Source: Roseburia rectibacter
GTDB lineage: Bacteria; Bacillota; Clostridia; Lachnospirales; Lachnospiraceae
Direction: 5' to 3'
Length of the DNA stretch: 64,000 bases
NCBI RefSeq assembly: GCF_014287515.2
Contig: NZ_CP092473.1
Span: 957,001 to 1,021,000 of the forward strand
Positions 45,307-52,979 of this stretch are shown here, piece by piece. Both the position numbers and the translations under genes were made by a program. Position 1 is the stretch's first letter, and each line of letters starts with the position of its first letter. The notes beneath the pieces are model-generated. The model was not told the origin of the DNA. It did no database searches and was given only the letters and a program-made list of their open reading frames with translations.

Positions 45307-45762
45307 ATGACAAAAGAAGTACTGGTAACTATCAGCGGGCTTCAGTTTTCACCGGAAACTGATAATGAATCCGTGGAACTGATCACATCCGGCAGTTATT
45401 ATAAAAAAAATGGAAAACATTATATCATCTATGATGAAGTCAACGAGGGATTTTCCCAGACAACACGAAACATCATCAAACTGAATGATGATTTTATGGA
45501 TATCACCAAGAGAGGTGTTTCGAATGTACATATGATGTTCGAGAAGAACCGGAAGAATGTGACGTATTATTATACGCCATATGGAAGCCTTCTGATTGGG
45601 ATCGATGCAAAAAGTGTGGATGTGAGGGAGACGGAAAATGATATTGATGTCAAGGTCAATTATGAGCTGGAGGTCAATTATGAGCACATGGCAGACTGCT
45701 GTATCACGATGAATATCAAGTCAAAAGATGCTGGTGATTTCCGGATCACAGAGTCTGAATAA
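45307..45762 (+). CDS. DUF1934 (YwiB-like) protein
   Basis: 151 residues from ATG 45307 (GAGG six bases upstream). Lipocalin-like beta-barrel of the DUF1934 family: VLVTISGLQF, ELITSGSYYKKNGKHYIIYDE, MMFEKNRKNVTYYYTPYGSLLIGIDAKSV, YELEVNYEHMADCCITMNIK. Soluble, function unknown; homologues are widespread in Firmicutes. It stands alone after the decayed transporter. Confidence 0.88.
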   Translation: MTKEVLVTISGLQFSPETDNESVELITSGSYYKKNGKHYIIYDEVNEGFSQTTRNIIKLNDDFMDITKRGVSNVHMMFEKNRKNVTYYYTPYGSLLIGIDAKSVDVRETENDIDVKVNYELEVNYEHMADCCITMNIKSKDAGDFRITESE

Positions 45763-45824
45763 AATGAAAACATTATTGTGTTATAATCGTACCATTAAAA
45801 AAGAAAGGACATGAAGTCAAGAGT

Positions 45825-46544
45825 ATGAAGAAAAAATTGTTGACCTTTATTTTAGTGGGAACGATGCTGACTGCAGCCTCTGTAATCGGATGCGGAAAGT
45901 CTGCACAAGATGCACAGACAAGTGCAAATACAGAAACTAAGGCAGACACAGAAACTGTAGCAGAAGATAATGCAGATTCCGAAACAGGATCTGTCCAGAT
46001 CAATGGAGGCATTGAAAATGATGGAATTGATCTGATGGAAGATGACGGATTGTATCGTACGGTGACTTTGGATGATTATCCGGTTTATTATTCAGTAGGC
46101 AAAGTAACACTTCCTTTATCTGAGGATGTAACCTTTGAAGATCAGGCAGATCAGAATCAGGAGTCAGACCTGCCGGTCGTAGAGCTAAATGATCTGCCGG
46201 CAGCCATTGAAAATAGTGATATGGCATTTAATTGTAACAATACAGTGATCACAGTCAGACAGGGACAGATCGTACAGATCATCAGATATTGGGCAGAGCC
46301 GGATTACCGGTTTCTGCCCATTTCTGTATATGTATTTCTAATGTTCCATCTTCCATACAGCCACAGAGTAACCCGGAAGATCCGTTCCACCGCCAAAATC
46401 ATGCGGTGTATCGGTAATCAGTTCCTGTGCCGTGCCGCATCCGGCATCAAAATCTGCGTGGAAGCTGTTTTCATCCGCATTGATTGCTACATAAATGCGT
46501 TCATGTTCACTCTTACGCTCGAAAATGCACTGACGGTTTGTTAA
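45825..46544 (+). CDS. Putative lipoprotein with run-on 3' end
   Basis: 239 residues. A lipoprotein signal (KKKLLTFILVGTMLTAAS) ends in SVIGC with Cys23, then a Thr/Glu/Asp-rich linker and a small domain (LYRTVTLDDYPVYYSVGKVTLPL). No family recognised. The frame continues through a stem-loop terminator (46290-46325) and 207 bp into the antisense of the amylase gene, ending in Cys/Arg/His-rich residues unlike real protein. The natural stop was probably near 46290 and lost by mutation, or a frameshift lies there. Confidence 0.65.
   Translation: MKKKLLTFILVGTMLTAASVIGCGKSAQDAQTSANTETKADTETVAEDNADSETGSVQINGGIENDGIDLMEDDGLYRTVTLDDYPVYYSVGKVTLPLSEDVTFEDQADQNQESDLPVVELNDLPAAIENSDMAFNCNNTVITVRQGQIVQIIRYWAEPDYRFLPISVYVFLMFHLPYSHRVTRKIRSTAKIMRCIGNQFLCRAASGIKICVEAVFIRIDCYINAFMFTLTLENALTVC
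46290..46325. terminator. Bidirectional stem-loop between lipoprotein and amylase genes
   Basis: TGGGCAGA/TCTGCCCA with an inner CCGG/CCGG pairing, followed by TTTCT. It lies where the convergent genes should end, 13 bp beyond the amylase stop. Confidence 0.7.
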
Positions 46545-47648
46545 GAGTACAGAGCGGAAAGAGCCGTAATTTAATGCCTCAGAGTTCTTTTTGATCTCGG
46601 CGAGACGGCTGATTATATCAGAAAGATCATTCCATTCCGGTTCCAAGAAGCAGGCGCGTAAAGCCGGATCGCCTTCTTCTTTTCTCGCCTTTGCGCCCCA
46701 TTCACTGCCATAGTAGACACATGGGATACCAGGCATACCGAAGAGCAGGCCGTAGATCAGCGGCAGATGTTTTTCGTTGGTCAGGATACTTGCAATTCTT
46801 GTGACATCATGATTGTCCACGAAGCAGAGCAGATGTCTGCCTTTGTAGAGTGTCCAGTTGTCAGGACCGAACTGGCGAAGCAGGGAATGGTTGATCTCAA
46901 ACATATTCATGCTGTTAAAACTGGAATAAAGTCCTTTGTAACACTCATAGTTGGTCACAGAGTGAAGCATGGAGTCATTCATCCACTGGTTGTAATCGCC
47001 GTGTAATGTTTCACCGACTAAGAAGAAGTCCGGTTTTAAACTGTCACAGAAACTGCGCAGACGGCGCAGAAAATCATGGTCGAGACAGTAAGCGACATCA
47101 AGTCGCAGACCGTCAATATCAAATTCTTCTACCCAGCCTTTGATCGCAGCAAAAATATGCTGGATGACATCTTCATTTCTCAGATTTAATTTAACCAGGT
47201 CATAATTGCCTTCCCAGCCTTCATACCACAGACCGTCGTTATAGTTGGAATTACCGTCAAAACTGATATGGAACCAGTCTTTGTACGGGGAATCCCACTT
47301 TTTCTCCAAAACATCCCGAAAAGCCCAGAAACCACGACCGACATGGTTGAATACACCATCTAATACGACTTTGATCCCTTCTTTGTGAAGATTGTCACAG
47401 ACTGTGGCAAAGTCCTCATTTGTGCCAAGTCTGGTATCGATCTTTGTATAATCCCTGGTATTATATCCGTGTGTGTCAGACTCAAAGACCGGAGAAAAAT
47501 AAATCGCATTGGCACCAAGTTTTTTGATGTGAGGAATCCAGTCATTGACCTTTAAAATACGATGCTCTAAAACACCATCATTCTCGAACGGAGCACCGCA
47601 GAATCCAAGCGGATATATCTGATAAAAAACACTTTCGTAAGCCCACAT
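46338..47648 (-). CDS. GH13 alpha-amylase-family hydrolase (cytoplasmic, neopullulanase/maltodextrinase-like)
   Basis: 436 residues without a signal peptide. TIM-barrel GH13 motifs: DGVFNHVG (region I), GLRLDVAY with nucleophile Asp184, FLVGE with acid/base Glu213, and FVDNHD with Asp281. The N-terminal carbohydrate-binding domain of classical neopullulanases is missing, so it is a short form. It likely cuts imported maltodextrins or related alpha-glucans. Start is set by an AGGTTTTC upstream stretch, a modest ribosome site. The neighbouring transporter is decayed. Confidence 0.9.
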   Translation of the reverse strand: MWAYESVFYQIYPLGFCGAPFENDGVLEHRILKVNDWIPHIKKLGANAIYFSPVFESDTHGYNTRDYTKIDTRLGTNEDFATVCDNLHKEGIKVVLDGVFNHVGRGFWAFRDVLEKKWDSPYKDWFHISFDGNSNYNDGLWYEGWEGNYDLVKLNLRNEDVIQHIFAAIKGWVEEFDIDGLRLDVAYCLDHDFLRRLRSFCDSLKPDFFLVGETLHGDYNQWMNDSMLHSVTNYECYKGLYSSFNSMNMFEINHSLLRQFGPDNWTLYKGRHLLCFVDNHDVTRIASILTNEKHLPLIYGLLFGMPGIPCVYYGSEWGAKARKEEGDPALRACFLEPEWNDLSDIISRLAEIKKNSEALNYGSFRSVLLTNRQCIFERKSEHERIYVAINADENSFHADFDAGCGTAQELITDTPHDFGGGTDLPGYSVAVWKMEH

Positions 47649-47724
47649 AAGAAAACCTCCAAATTATATTATTGAAATCAGAACTGATCATATATCCTAT
47701 GATACAGAAGAATGTATATCCTTA

Positions 47725-48537
47725 TCAGGAGTTATGACTCATATCGTATGATTTTTTGGAACATGCGCGTTGTGCAGAGATCACGGTATCACGGAAACCG
47801 CCATGTTCTAAAGCTGCAACCGCTTCAATGGTCGTACCGCCAGGAGAGCAGACTGCATCTTTTAATTCTCCCGGATGTTTTCCGGTCTCTAAAACCATTT
47901 TTGCAGCACCAAAAACGCTCTGTGCGGCAAACTTATATGCCTGGGTGCGCGGCATTCCATCTGCGACAGCGGCATCTGCCATTGCTTCAATAAACATATA
48001 GACGTAGGCAGGAGAAGAACCGGAAACACCGACAACGGCATCCATCATGCTCTCCGGTACGACTTCCGCACGACCAAAGCTGTTGAATAATGATTCGATA
48101 AGTTTTACTTCCTCAGCTGTTACCTTGTCGTTTGGACAGAGTGCACTCATTGCGGCTCCGACAAGCGCCGGGGTATTTGGCATGGCGCGTATCAGTTTGA
48201 TTTTGCCAAGTATTGCTTCAATATTTGAGATCGGCTGTCCGGCTGCGATGGAAACTAAGATACAGTCCGGTTTTAAATGATCTTTGATCTGTGGAAGCAC
48301 TTCCGCAAATTTATTTGGTTTTACAGCGAGAAATAAAATATCGCTTCGTTCTGCAACAACTTCATTCGATTGTGTTGTCTCTATCGAAAATTTTGTACGG
48401 ATTTTATCAAGTGTCTCAGGAGAATGCGCACTTGCGATGATCTGGCTGGTCGTCACCAAAGACGCATCTAAAATACCGCCGATCATGGCGCTTCCCATAT
48501 TGCCGGCACCGATAAAACCAATCATTTTATCTAACAT
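47725..48537 (-). CDS. proC: Pyrroline-5-carboxylate reductase
   Basis: 270 residues from the ATG at 48537, which has AAGGAGG upstream; a more distant ATG at 48570 is less likely. Rossmann start MIGFIGAGNMGSAMIGGI, VKPNKFAEVLPQI, RAMPNTPALVGAAMSALCPN, and the C-terminal SGSSPAYVYMFIEAMADAAV with SPGGTTIEAVAALE. It reduces pyrroline-5-carboxylate to proline with NAD(P)H. The IS element begins 78 bp upstream of this start but does not touch the gene. Confidence 0.95.
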   Translation of the reverse strand: MLDKMIGFIGAGNMGSAMIGGILDASLVTTSQIIASAHSPETLDKIRTKFSIETTQSNEVVAERSDILFLAVKPNKFAEVLPQIKDHLKPDCILVSIAAGQPISNIEAILGKIKLIRAMPNTPALVGAAMSALCPNDKVTAEEVKLIESLFNSFGRAEVVPESMMDAVVGVSGSSPAYVYMFIEAMADAAVADGMPRTQAYKFAAQSVFGAAKMVLETGKHPGELKDAVCSPGGTTIEAVAALEHGGFRDTVISAQRACSKKSYDMSHNS

Positions 48538-48615
48538 AAAATCCTCCTTGTTTTGTTTTTTATCATTCAAATTCTATCCTAGTCTATTTGGGTGGAAACG
48601 TCAATATTTTATACG

Positions 48616-49591
48616 CTTCTTGAGTTTCCGTACTTTTATCCACAAAGCCCCGTTTTTATAGGCATTGCTATAAACAACTTTCAAAAATGTCCAAAATATA
48701 AGGAATCCTATTCCTTTTTGATGTAAAATTTAATCACTACAAAAAAATCATACTAAACAAAAAAAAAGGAGGATTCCCTGTGGTTAATTTTACATCAAAT
48801 GAAACGGGAAATTTTAACTTTTACAAATAAGATTTCTGAACATCTTTCTAAGCCAGAAAAGAAGTTTACTGCTGATATCACTTATGGCATGCTGGCTTCT
48901 GGCAGTTGTCTGTTAACAGAGGTTGCAGATCAGCTCCATGAACCTTCCCAAAAGATCAACATTGTTGACCGTTTATCCAGACACCTTGAAAAAGGTACTC
49001 CTACCGTTGCAGCTGCTTCTTATCTTCAGTTAATAAAAAAGTGGATTCCATCAGATCCGGTCATCCATATCGATGATAGTGATGTTGTAAAACCTGATGG
49101 ATATCAGTTTGAGTCGCTTGGCATAGTCCGGGATGGTTCAGAAAGTACATCTACAAAAAATGTTTACAAAAAGGGCTATCATGTTACAGAGGCTTGTGTA
49201 CTTACAAGCAGTAATCAAAGTGTCAAGAACCTATTTCTCACGCTGGAAAATAGAGGAATATTTTTGCTGTAAGAAGCAAATGTTCCAGTTTGAAAACTTT
49301 CGTGTTCGCAAACTGAAAGCTATCAATGCACTTAATTTTTACATTACCTTATGCATGGCATTTCTGGCTCACATTTCCATGAAATCAGAAATCCATGCGC
49401 TAAAAGTTGCAATTATACAAACAGCGGATACTATAAAAGAAAAAGAATATTTCTCCCAAAGCCCAGCTCCGGTTGGGGTTATTAAAGTATCTCTAATCAG
49501 AACACTGCTATTCAAAATCATTCAAAAATTTAGCAGATTGGTACTTTAGGAAGATATACTCACTTTTTATTACAGTTTGTGGAAACTCAAG
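48616..49591 (+). mobile_element. Deleted IS element (DDE, IS4-like) with 8-bp target duplication
   Basis: Terminal repeats CTTGAGTTTCC (48619-48629) and GGAAACTCAAG (49581-49591) are perfect reverse complements. TTTATACG occurs at 48608-48615 and again at 49592-49599, giving an 8-bp target duplication; three extra bases (CTT) lie before the left repeat. Inside is a broken transposase gene. A further inverted pair, TTTGATGTAAAATT..AA (from 48717) and TTAATTTTACATCAAA (48784-48799), flanks the transposase ribosome site. Confidence 0.85.
48799..49549 (+). pseudogene. Broken IS4-like transposase
   Basis: The N-terminal frame (48799-49272) has the first catalytic Asp region (IHIDDSDVVKP). The C-terminal frame (to 49549) has the Y-x2-R-x3-E signature in YFSRWKIEEYF and RVRKLKAINALNFY. 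The frames are offset near 49200-49270 and the section with the second Asp is missing, so an internal deletion of several hundred bases has removed activity. It cannot move without help. Confidence 0.85.
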
Positions 49592-49647
49592 TTTATACGG
49601 AGATAGGAAGTGACACCAGTTGCGGACACATAAGAATATTATTTTCG

Positions 49648-49676
49648 TTGACACGGGAGTTAGAAAAGACTAACAT
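49648..49676 (+). promoter_or_regulatory. Promoter with internal palindrome ahead of the membrane protein gene
   Basis: TTGACA (49648-49653), a 17-bp spacer and TAACAT (49671-49676). GTTAG/CTAAC (49659-49663, 49670-49674) straddles the spacer and -10, as an operator would. Confidence 0.6.
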
Positions 49677-49721
49677 ATAAACGTCAACAGAAAAATAAAG
49701 ACGTACAGAAAGGAAACCAAA

Positions 49722-50477
49722 ATGGAAAAAGAGAAGCAAAAAAGAGCAATGCTTGCAGGAATTGCGGCAATGGCGCTTTTTATGATCGGTGACTGGCTTT
49801 TGGATGTCAAAGGAAGCGGCAATAAAGAGGTTGGGTTATTTGTCAATTCCAACTGGCCAGCAATGTCTATGTGGCGTTTTGAGGTATCTATTCTTTTAGC
49901 AGCAGCGGCAATGCCGTTATACTGGATTGCGCTTAAGGAACTTAGGCATATAGTGACAGATGCCTGCAGCAGGAATCCAAAGGGGCATGCCCTGGCAATG
50001 AAGCGTTTGTTTGATTTCAGTTCTGCAGCAGGATTAATATCTGTGTTGTTTATCCATATTATGTGCTGCCTGTTGCCGATTATCTTTAAAACATCTTATG
50101 GAATGGGAAGTACATTTGAACAGGCAGCAGATGTGACAAATCAGGTCGGCATGTACATATTGCTTCCATTTATGATTTATTATCTGGTTATGGATATCGG
50201 AATGTCTGTGGTGATGGTCTATCTGATCCTGACCAGACGGTTTGCACTGCCAAAATGGATGGCATGTTTTCATCCGGTGGGCGGTCTTGTGTTATGTGAA
50301 ATTTTCGCGGCAATACCGGTTGTCTGGTGCAATGATGTGTCCGTTGCATTCGAGAGCATGGGACATTTGCTGATGTTTGTGGCAGGATATGTACTGCTAC
50401 AGCAGTTTGACAAAATCAAAACAATCATAGCAAAGAAGGGCAAAAAGAAAACAGGATTAACCAGTAACTGTAACTGA
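49722..50477 (+). CDS. Uncharacterised seven-span membrane protein
   Basis: 251 residues, mostly hydrophobic, with about seven membrane segments and few charged loops. No catalytic motif. WPAMSMWRFEVSILL and GMSVVMVYLILTRRFALPKWMACFHPVGGLVL are its most distinctive stretches; I think it belongs to an uncharacterised family (DUF6796-like), with low certainty. GAAAGGAAAC precedes the ATG, as does a strong TTGACA promoter with an operator-like palindrome. Its stop lies inside a terminator stem. Confidence 0.75.
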   Translation: MEKEKQKRAMLAGIAAMALFMIGDWLLDVKGSGNKEVGLFVNSNWPAMSMWRFEVSILLAAAAMPLYWIALKELRHIVTDACSRNPKGHALAMKRLFDFSSAAGLISVLFIHIMCCLLPIIFKTSYGMGSTFEQAADVTNQVGMYILLPFMIYYLVMDIGMSVVMVYLILTRRFALPKWMACFHPVGGLVLCEIFAAIPVVWCNDVSVAFESMGHLLMFVAGYVLLQQFDKIKTIIAKKGKKKTGLTSNCN

Positions 50478-50491
50478 TTAGTCCTGTTTTT
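50451..50491 (+). terminator. Terminator overlapping the membrane-protein stop
   Basis: ACAGGATTA and TAGTCCTGT pair (one G-T) around an internal CAGT/ACTG helix, followed by TTTTTT. The CDS stop at 50475 is within the loop. Confidence 0.8.
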
Positions 50492-50561
50492 TAGTAGATC
50501 GTAGCCCCTCAAAAACTTTGATTACCCATATCAGGGGAATACGGGATAAAAAATAAATTTG

Positions 50562-50633
50562 ATGTAACTATTTACATTACATCAAAGACATGATATAGTA
50601 CAACCATTAGATGTAACAAATAACATTACATCA
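50562..50633 (+). promoter_or_regulatory. Promoter with twin 23-bp operators
   Basis: GATGTAA-N9-TTACATC occurs at 50562-50584 and 50611-50633. TTTACA (50572-50577), 17 bp and TATAGT (50595-50600) form the promoter, so operator 1 covers the -35 and operator 2 the start of the transcript. This fits repression by a dimeric regulator of MarR, TetR or similar type not encoded nearby. Confidence 0.8.
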
Positions 50634-50674
50634 AAAAACAAAACAACAATAAAAAACTTAGGAGGTACTATTTT

Positions 50675-51070
50675 ATGCAGAAAGTAGTAGAATTTTTACA
50701 GGCAAACCCAGTTCAGTATTTAGCAACAGTAGGACGTGACGGAAAGGCAAAATGCCGTCCATTTATGTTCTGTTTTGAGCAGGATGGAAAACTCTGGTTC
50801 TGCACAAACAACACAAAGGATGTTTACAAGGATATGTTAGAGAATCCGGAAATCGAGGTATCCGTTTCTTCACCGGAGTATGCATGGATCCGTCTCCATG
50901 GCAAGGCAGTATTTGAAAACAACATGAGTGTTAAGGAAGGATGTATGAACAATCCGATCGTGAAAGGACAGTATCAGACAGCAGATAACCCAATCTTTGA
51001 GGTATTTTATCTTGAAAATCCACATGGTGTTATCGCAGATTTTTCCGGTAACCCGCCATACGAATTTTAA
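50675..51070 (+). CDS. Pyridoxamine 5'-phosphate oxidase-family (FMN split-barrel) protein
   Basis: 131 residues. FMN-binding split barrel: VEFLQANPVQYLATVGRDGKAKCRPFMF, KLWFCTNNTKDVYKDMLENPEIEVSVSSPEYAWIRLHGKAVFE, NPIFEVFYLENPHGVIADFSG. Members bind FMN or heme and reduce or sequester small molecules; they are not true pyridoxine oxidases. CTTAGGAGGT is a strong ribosome site. The twin operators upstream suggest induction by a specific signal. A broken relative follows downstream. Confidence 0.9.
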   Translation: MQKVVEFLQANPVQYLATVGRDGKAKCRPFMFCFEQDGKLWFCTNNTKDVYKDMLENPEIEVSVSSPEYAWIRLHGKAVFENNMSVKEGCMNNPIVKGQYQTADNPIFEVFYLENPHGVIADFSGNPPYEF

Positions 51071-51125
51071 TTACCGTAATATATAAGAGACTCACACCTG
51101 TTCTAAAAGGAGGGACACTGAGGTG

Positions 51126-51286
51126 TTTATTTTCTCACAGCAAAAGGCAAAGAATTTTATGCGCAGCTAATGCAGCAGCAATATGTGGCGATATCAGCAA
51201 CAAAGGCAAAAATAGCAGTGTCACTCCGTGGAACGGTGAAAAATATCGGTAAGAAGCATCTTGATATCATGTTTGAGAAAAATCCT
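51126..51286 (+). pseudogene. Remnant of a second PPOX-family gene
   Basis: A short open stretch after a TGA encodes YFLTAKGKEFYAQLM, AISATKAKIAVSLRGTVKNIG and HLDIMFEKNP, matching the middle and end of PPOX-family proteins. The N-terminal FMN-binding part and last residues are gone. It lies directly after the intact PPOX gene, so it may be a decayed neighbour. The stop at 51284 falls inside the first codons of the macro-domain gene. Confidence 0.75.
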
Positions 51287-52064
51287 TAATCTTTTAAAAG
51301 AAGATAAAAAAATCTTCAGACAGAGAATACCGGATCAAAGGGAAGAACAGGAGAAACTGCTTCGTTCCCTAATGAATGTCAGATTGCCGAAACCGGTCAG
51401 TGAAGAATTTTTAAAAATTCAGGATGACTATCTGAAAGAAAGAAATCTGGAACGCGGAATCACAGATATCGAAGATTTAAAGCCGGTTTCATCGGATAAA
51501 AGACTTTATATCTGGCAGGGTGATATCACAACGTTAAAATGTGATGCTATTGTAAATGCTTGCAATTCGCAGATGCTAGGCTGTTTTTCACCAATGCATG
51601 CCTGTATTGATAATTTTATCCACACTTATGCCGGAGTTGAACTTCGTCTTAAAATGTATGAGATCATGACAGCGCAGGGGCATGAGGAGGAGACCGGAAA
51701 GGCAAAGATTACTGCCGGCTATAATCTTCCTGCAAAATATATCCTTCACACAGTAGGTCCGATCGTTCAGTGGGCAGTTACCAAAAAGGACGAGGAGCTT
51801 TTGGCTTCATGTTATCGTTCCTGTCTGGAACTTGCAGAAAAATACGAAGTGAAAAGCATTGCTTTCTGTTGTATATCTACGGGAGTATTTATGTTTCCAA
51901 ATGAACGCGCTGCCCAAATAGCAGTGGAAACAGTGCGTAAATACTATGCGGAAACAGGAAGTCAGATGAAAGTTATTTTCAATGTGTTCAAGGATGAAGA
52001 TCTTGATATATATAGTAATATATTAGGTAAAAGTATGCTGTGCAATACAAAAGATGAAAAATAA
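51261..52064 (+). CDS. Macro-domain protein (protein-ADP-ribose hydrolase type)
   Basis: 267 residues from TTG 51261. Helical N-terminus (EEQEKLLRSLMNVRLPKPVSEEFLKIQDDYL), then a macro domain: WQGDITTLKCDAIVNACNSQMLGCFSPMHACIDNFIHTYAG, AGYNLPAKYILHTVGPI, IAFCCISTGVFMFPN. The C/H residues in GCFSPMHAC match the zinc-containing class usually linked to SirTM sirtuins. Such enzymes remove ADP-ribose from proteins. The start has no good ribosome site, overlaps the PPOX remnant, and a stop at 51237 blocks further extension, so the native 5' end seems lost. No sirtuin or lipoyl partner is nearby. Confidence 0.82.
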   Translation: MISCLRKILNLLKEDKKIFRQRIPDQREEQEKLLRSLMNVRLPKPVSEEFLKIQDDYLKERNLERGITDIEDLKPVSSDKRLYIWQGDITTLKCDAIVNACNSQMLGCFSPMHACIDNFIHTYAGVELRLKMYEIMTAQGHEEETGKAKITAGYNLPAKYILHTVGPIVQWAVTKKDEELLASCYRSCLELAEKYEVKSIAFCCISTGVFMFPNERAAQIAVETVRKYYAETGSQMKVIFNVFKDEDLDIYSNILGKSMLCNTKDEK

Positions 52065-52076
52065 TTTTTAGACAGT

Positions 52077-52104
52077 AAAGGGAATCGGAAAACCGGTTCC
52101 TTTT
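52077..52104 (+). terminator. Terminator after the macro-domain gene
   Basis: AGGGAATCGG/CCGGTTCCTT around AAAA (one G-T pair) followed by TTTT. Confidence 0.75.
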
Positions 52105-52139
52105 ACCTACGCAGACAATCAGTAAAACAATTACAGTAC

Positions 52140-52382
52140 ATGCAAACGGAAGAATTTTCTGAATATGCAAAATTTAGAAATGGAGTAGAAGCAATTTCCT
52201 CTCTTCTTCGTCGAAGATATCATGTGGACAAGCAATATATTAAGGATACCTTTAAATGTATCGCAGATTGTGATATGTGTGGACTGTGTACTGTATTCAA
52301 GGGGAAAGATCCGGAACTTGCCCATGAAGATTATATATCCGGAAAACGGGAGTATATGGATGTATCAGGGGATTATAAGTAA
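52140..52382 (+). pseudogene. Chimeric remnant: IS1182-like transposase tail joined to a Cys-rich fragment
   Basis: An 80-codon open frame. The first 30 residues (EFSEYAKFRNGVEAISSLLRRRYHVD) look like the C-terminal region of IS1182-family transposases. The rest (CIADCDMCGLCTVFKGKDPELAHEDYISGKREYMDV) is an unrelated Cys-rich tail I cannot name. No ribosome site precedes it. I take it as two fused fragments rather than a functional gene, but the second half could be the end of a lost protein. Confidence 0.5.
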
Positions 52383-52383
52383 C

Positions 52384-52490
52384 AGAATAAGAGCGCGAGA
52401 CGGCGCAGGACATCCGGTGGATGTCCGCTATGCGCGGACCGGAGCGGAAGCGAAGAAACTCGAAAGTTCGAGTCCGGCAGGACTCGATTT
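52384..52490. other. GC-rich hairpin block with copy of the tRNA-Gly 3' end
   Basis: AAGAGCGCGAGACGG (52389-52403) is identical to the complement of the tRNA-Gly 3' end. It is followed by hairpins GGACATCC/GGATGTCC and GAGTCC/GGACTC and a CTCGAA/TTCGAG pair. The block does not fold as a tRNA. It could be a relic of a third tRNA copy or an old integration site. Confidence 0.5.
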
Positions 52491-52493
52491 ATC

Positions 52494-52527
52494 AAAAAAA
52501 AGACATCTGAATGATGTCCTTTTTTTG
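52494..52527 (-). terminator. Terminator of the tRNA-Gly operon
   Basis: On the minus strand A7, GGACATCATTCAGATGTCT and T8: a 6-7 bp stem with A and T tracts, about 10 bp after the last tRNA. Confidence 0.85.
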
Positions 52528-52536
52528 ATGAAAGAG

Positions 52537-52609
52537 AGCGCGAGACGGGACTCGAACCCGCGGCCCCGACCTTGGCAAGGTCGTGCTCCACCAACTGAGC
52601 CACTCGCGC
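52537..52609 (-). tRNA. tRNA-Gly (GCC), copy 1
   Basis: 73 bases. The minus strand begins GCGCGAGTGGCTCAGTTGG; acceptor GCGCGAG/CTCGCGC, anticodon arm CGACC-TTGCCAA-GGTCG with GCC, T arm GCGGG-TTCGAGT-CCCGT. CCA is not encoded. Identical to copy 2, 38 bp away. Confidence 0.96.
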
Positions 52610-52647
52610 ACATATGAAAATTTATATATCTGTATATCAGATACAAG

Positions 52648-52720
52648 AGCGCGAGACGGGACTCGAACCCGCGGCCCCGACCTTGGCAAGGTCGTGCTCC
52701 ACCAACTGAGCCACTCGCGC
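52648..52720 (-). tRNA. tRNA-Gly (GCC), copy 2
   Basis: 73 bases, identical to copy 1 in acceptor, anticodon (GCC) and T arms. The spacer of each unit is also similar (ATATGAAA..TATATCTG), showing a 111-bp tandem duplication. This copy is promoter-proximal. Confidence 0.96.
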
Positions 52721-52763
52721 ATATATGAAATGTTTATGTATCTGTTTGCCAGACACATTTGGT

Positions 52764-52792
52764 ATCTTACCATGGAAAAGGATAATTGTCAA
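52764..52792 (-). promoter_or_regulatory. Promoter of the tRNA-Gly operon
   Basis: On the minus strand TTGACA (52792-52787), 17 bp, TAAGAT (52769-52764), about 43 bp before the first tRNA. A consensus -35, as expected for stable RNA. Confidence 0.8.
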
Positions 52793-52979
52793 TTATTTTT
52801 TGCAAATTTTTTCCTTTGAAAGGAAAGCACTGTTTTTTGGCGAAAAAAACGAAAAACAGAATGAAAACGTCATTTTTTAGGCTGGAACTCATAAATGAAG
52901 AATGTTATAATAGAAAGTATAGGAAAATGGTCATAGGAAGATTTTAAATCAGACATGGGAAAGCCAAAGGGGTGGCATA

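Noticed and set aside
52222..52819. Several open frames on both strands around the tRNA genes
   Set aside because: They run through the tRNA-Gly genes and the terminator, which explain the sequence.
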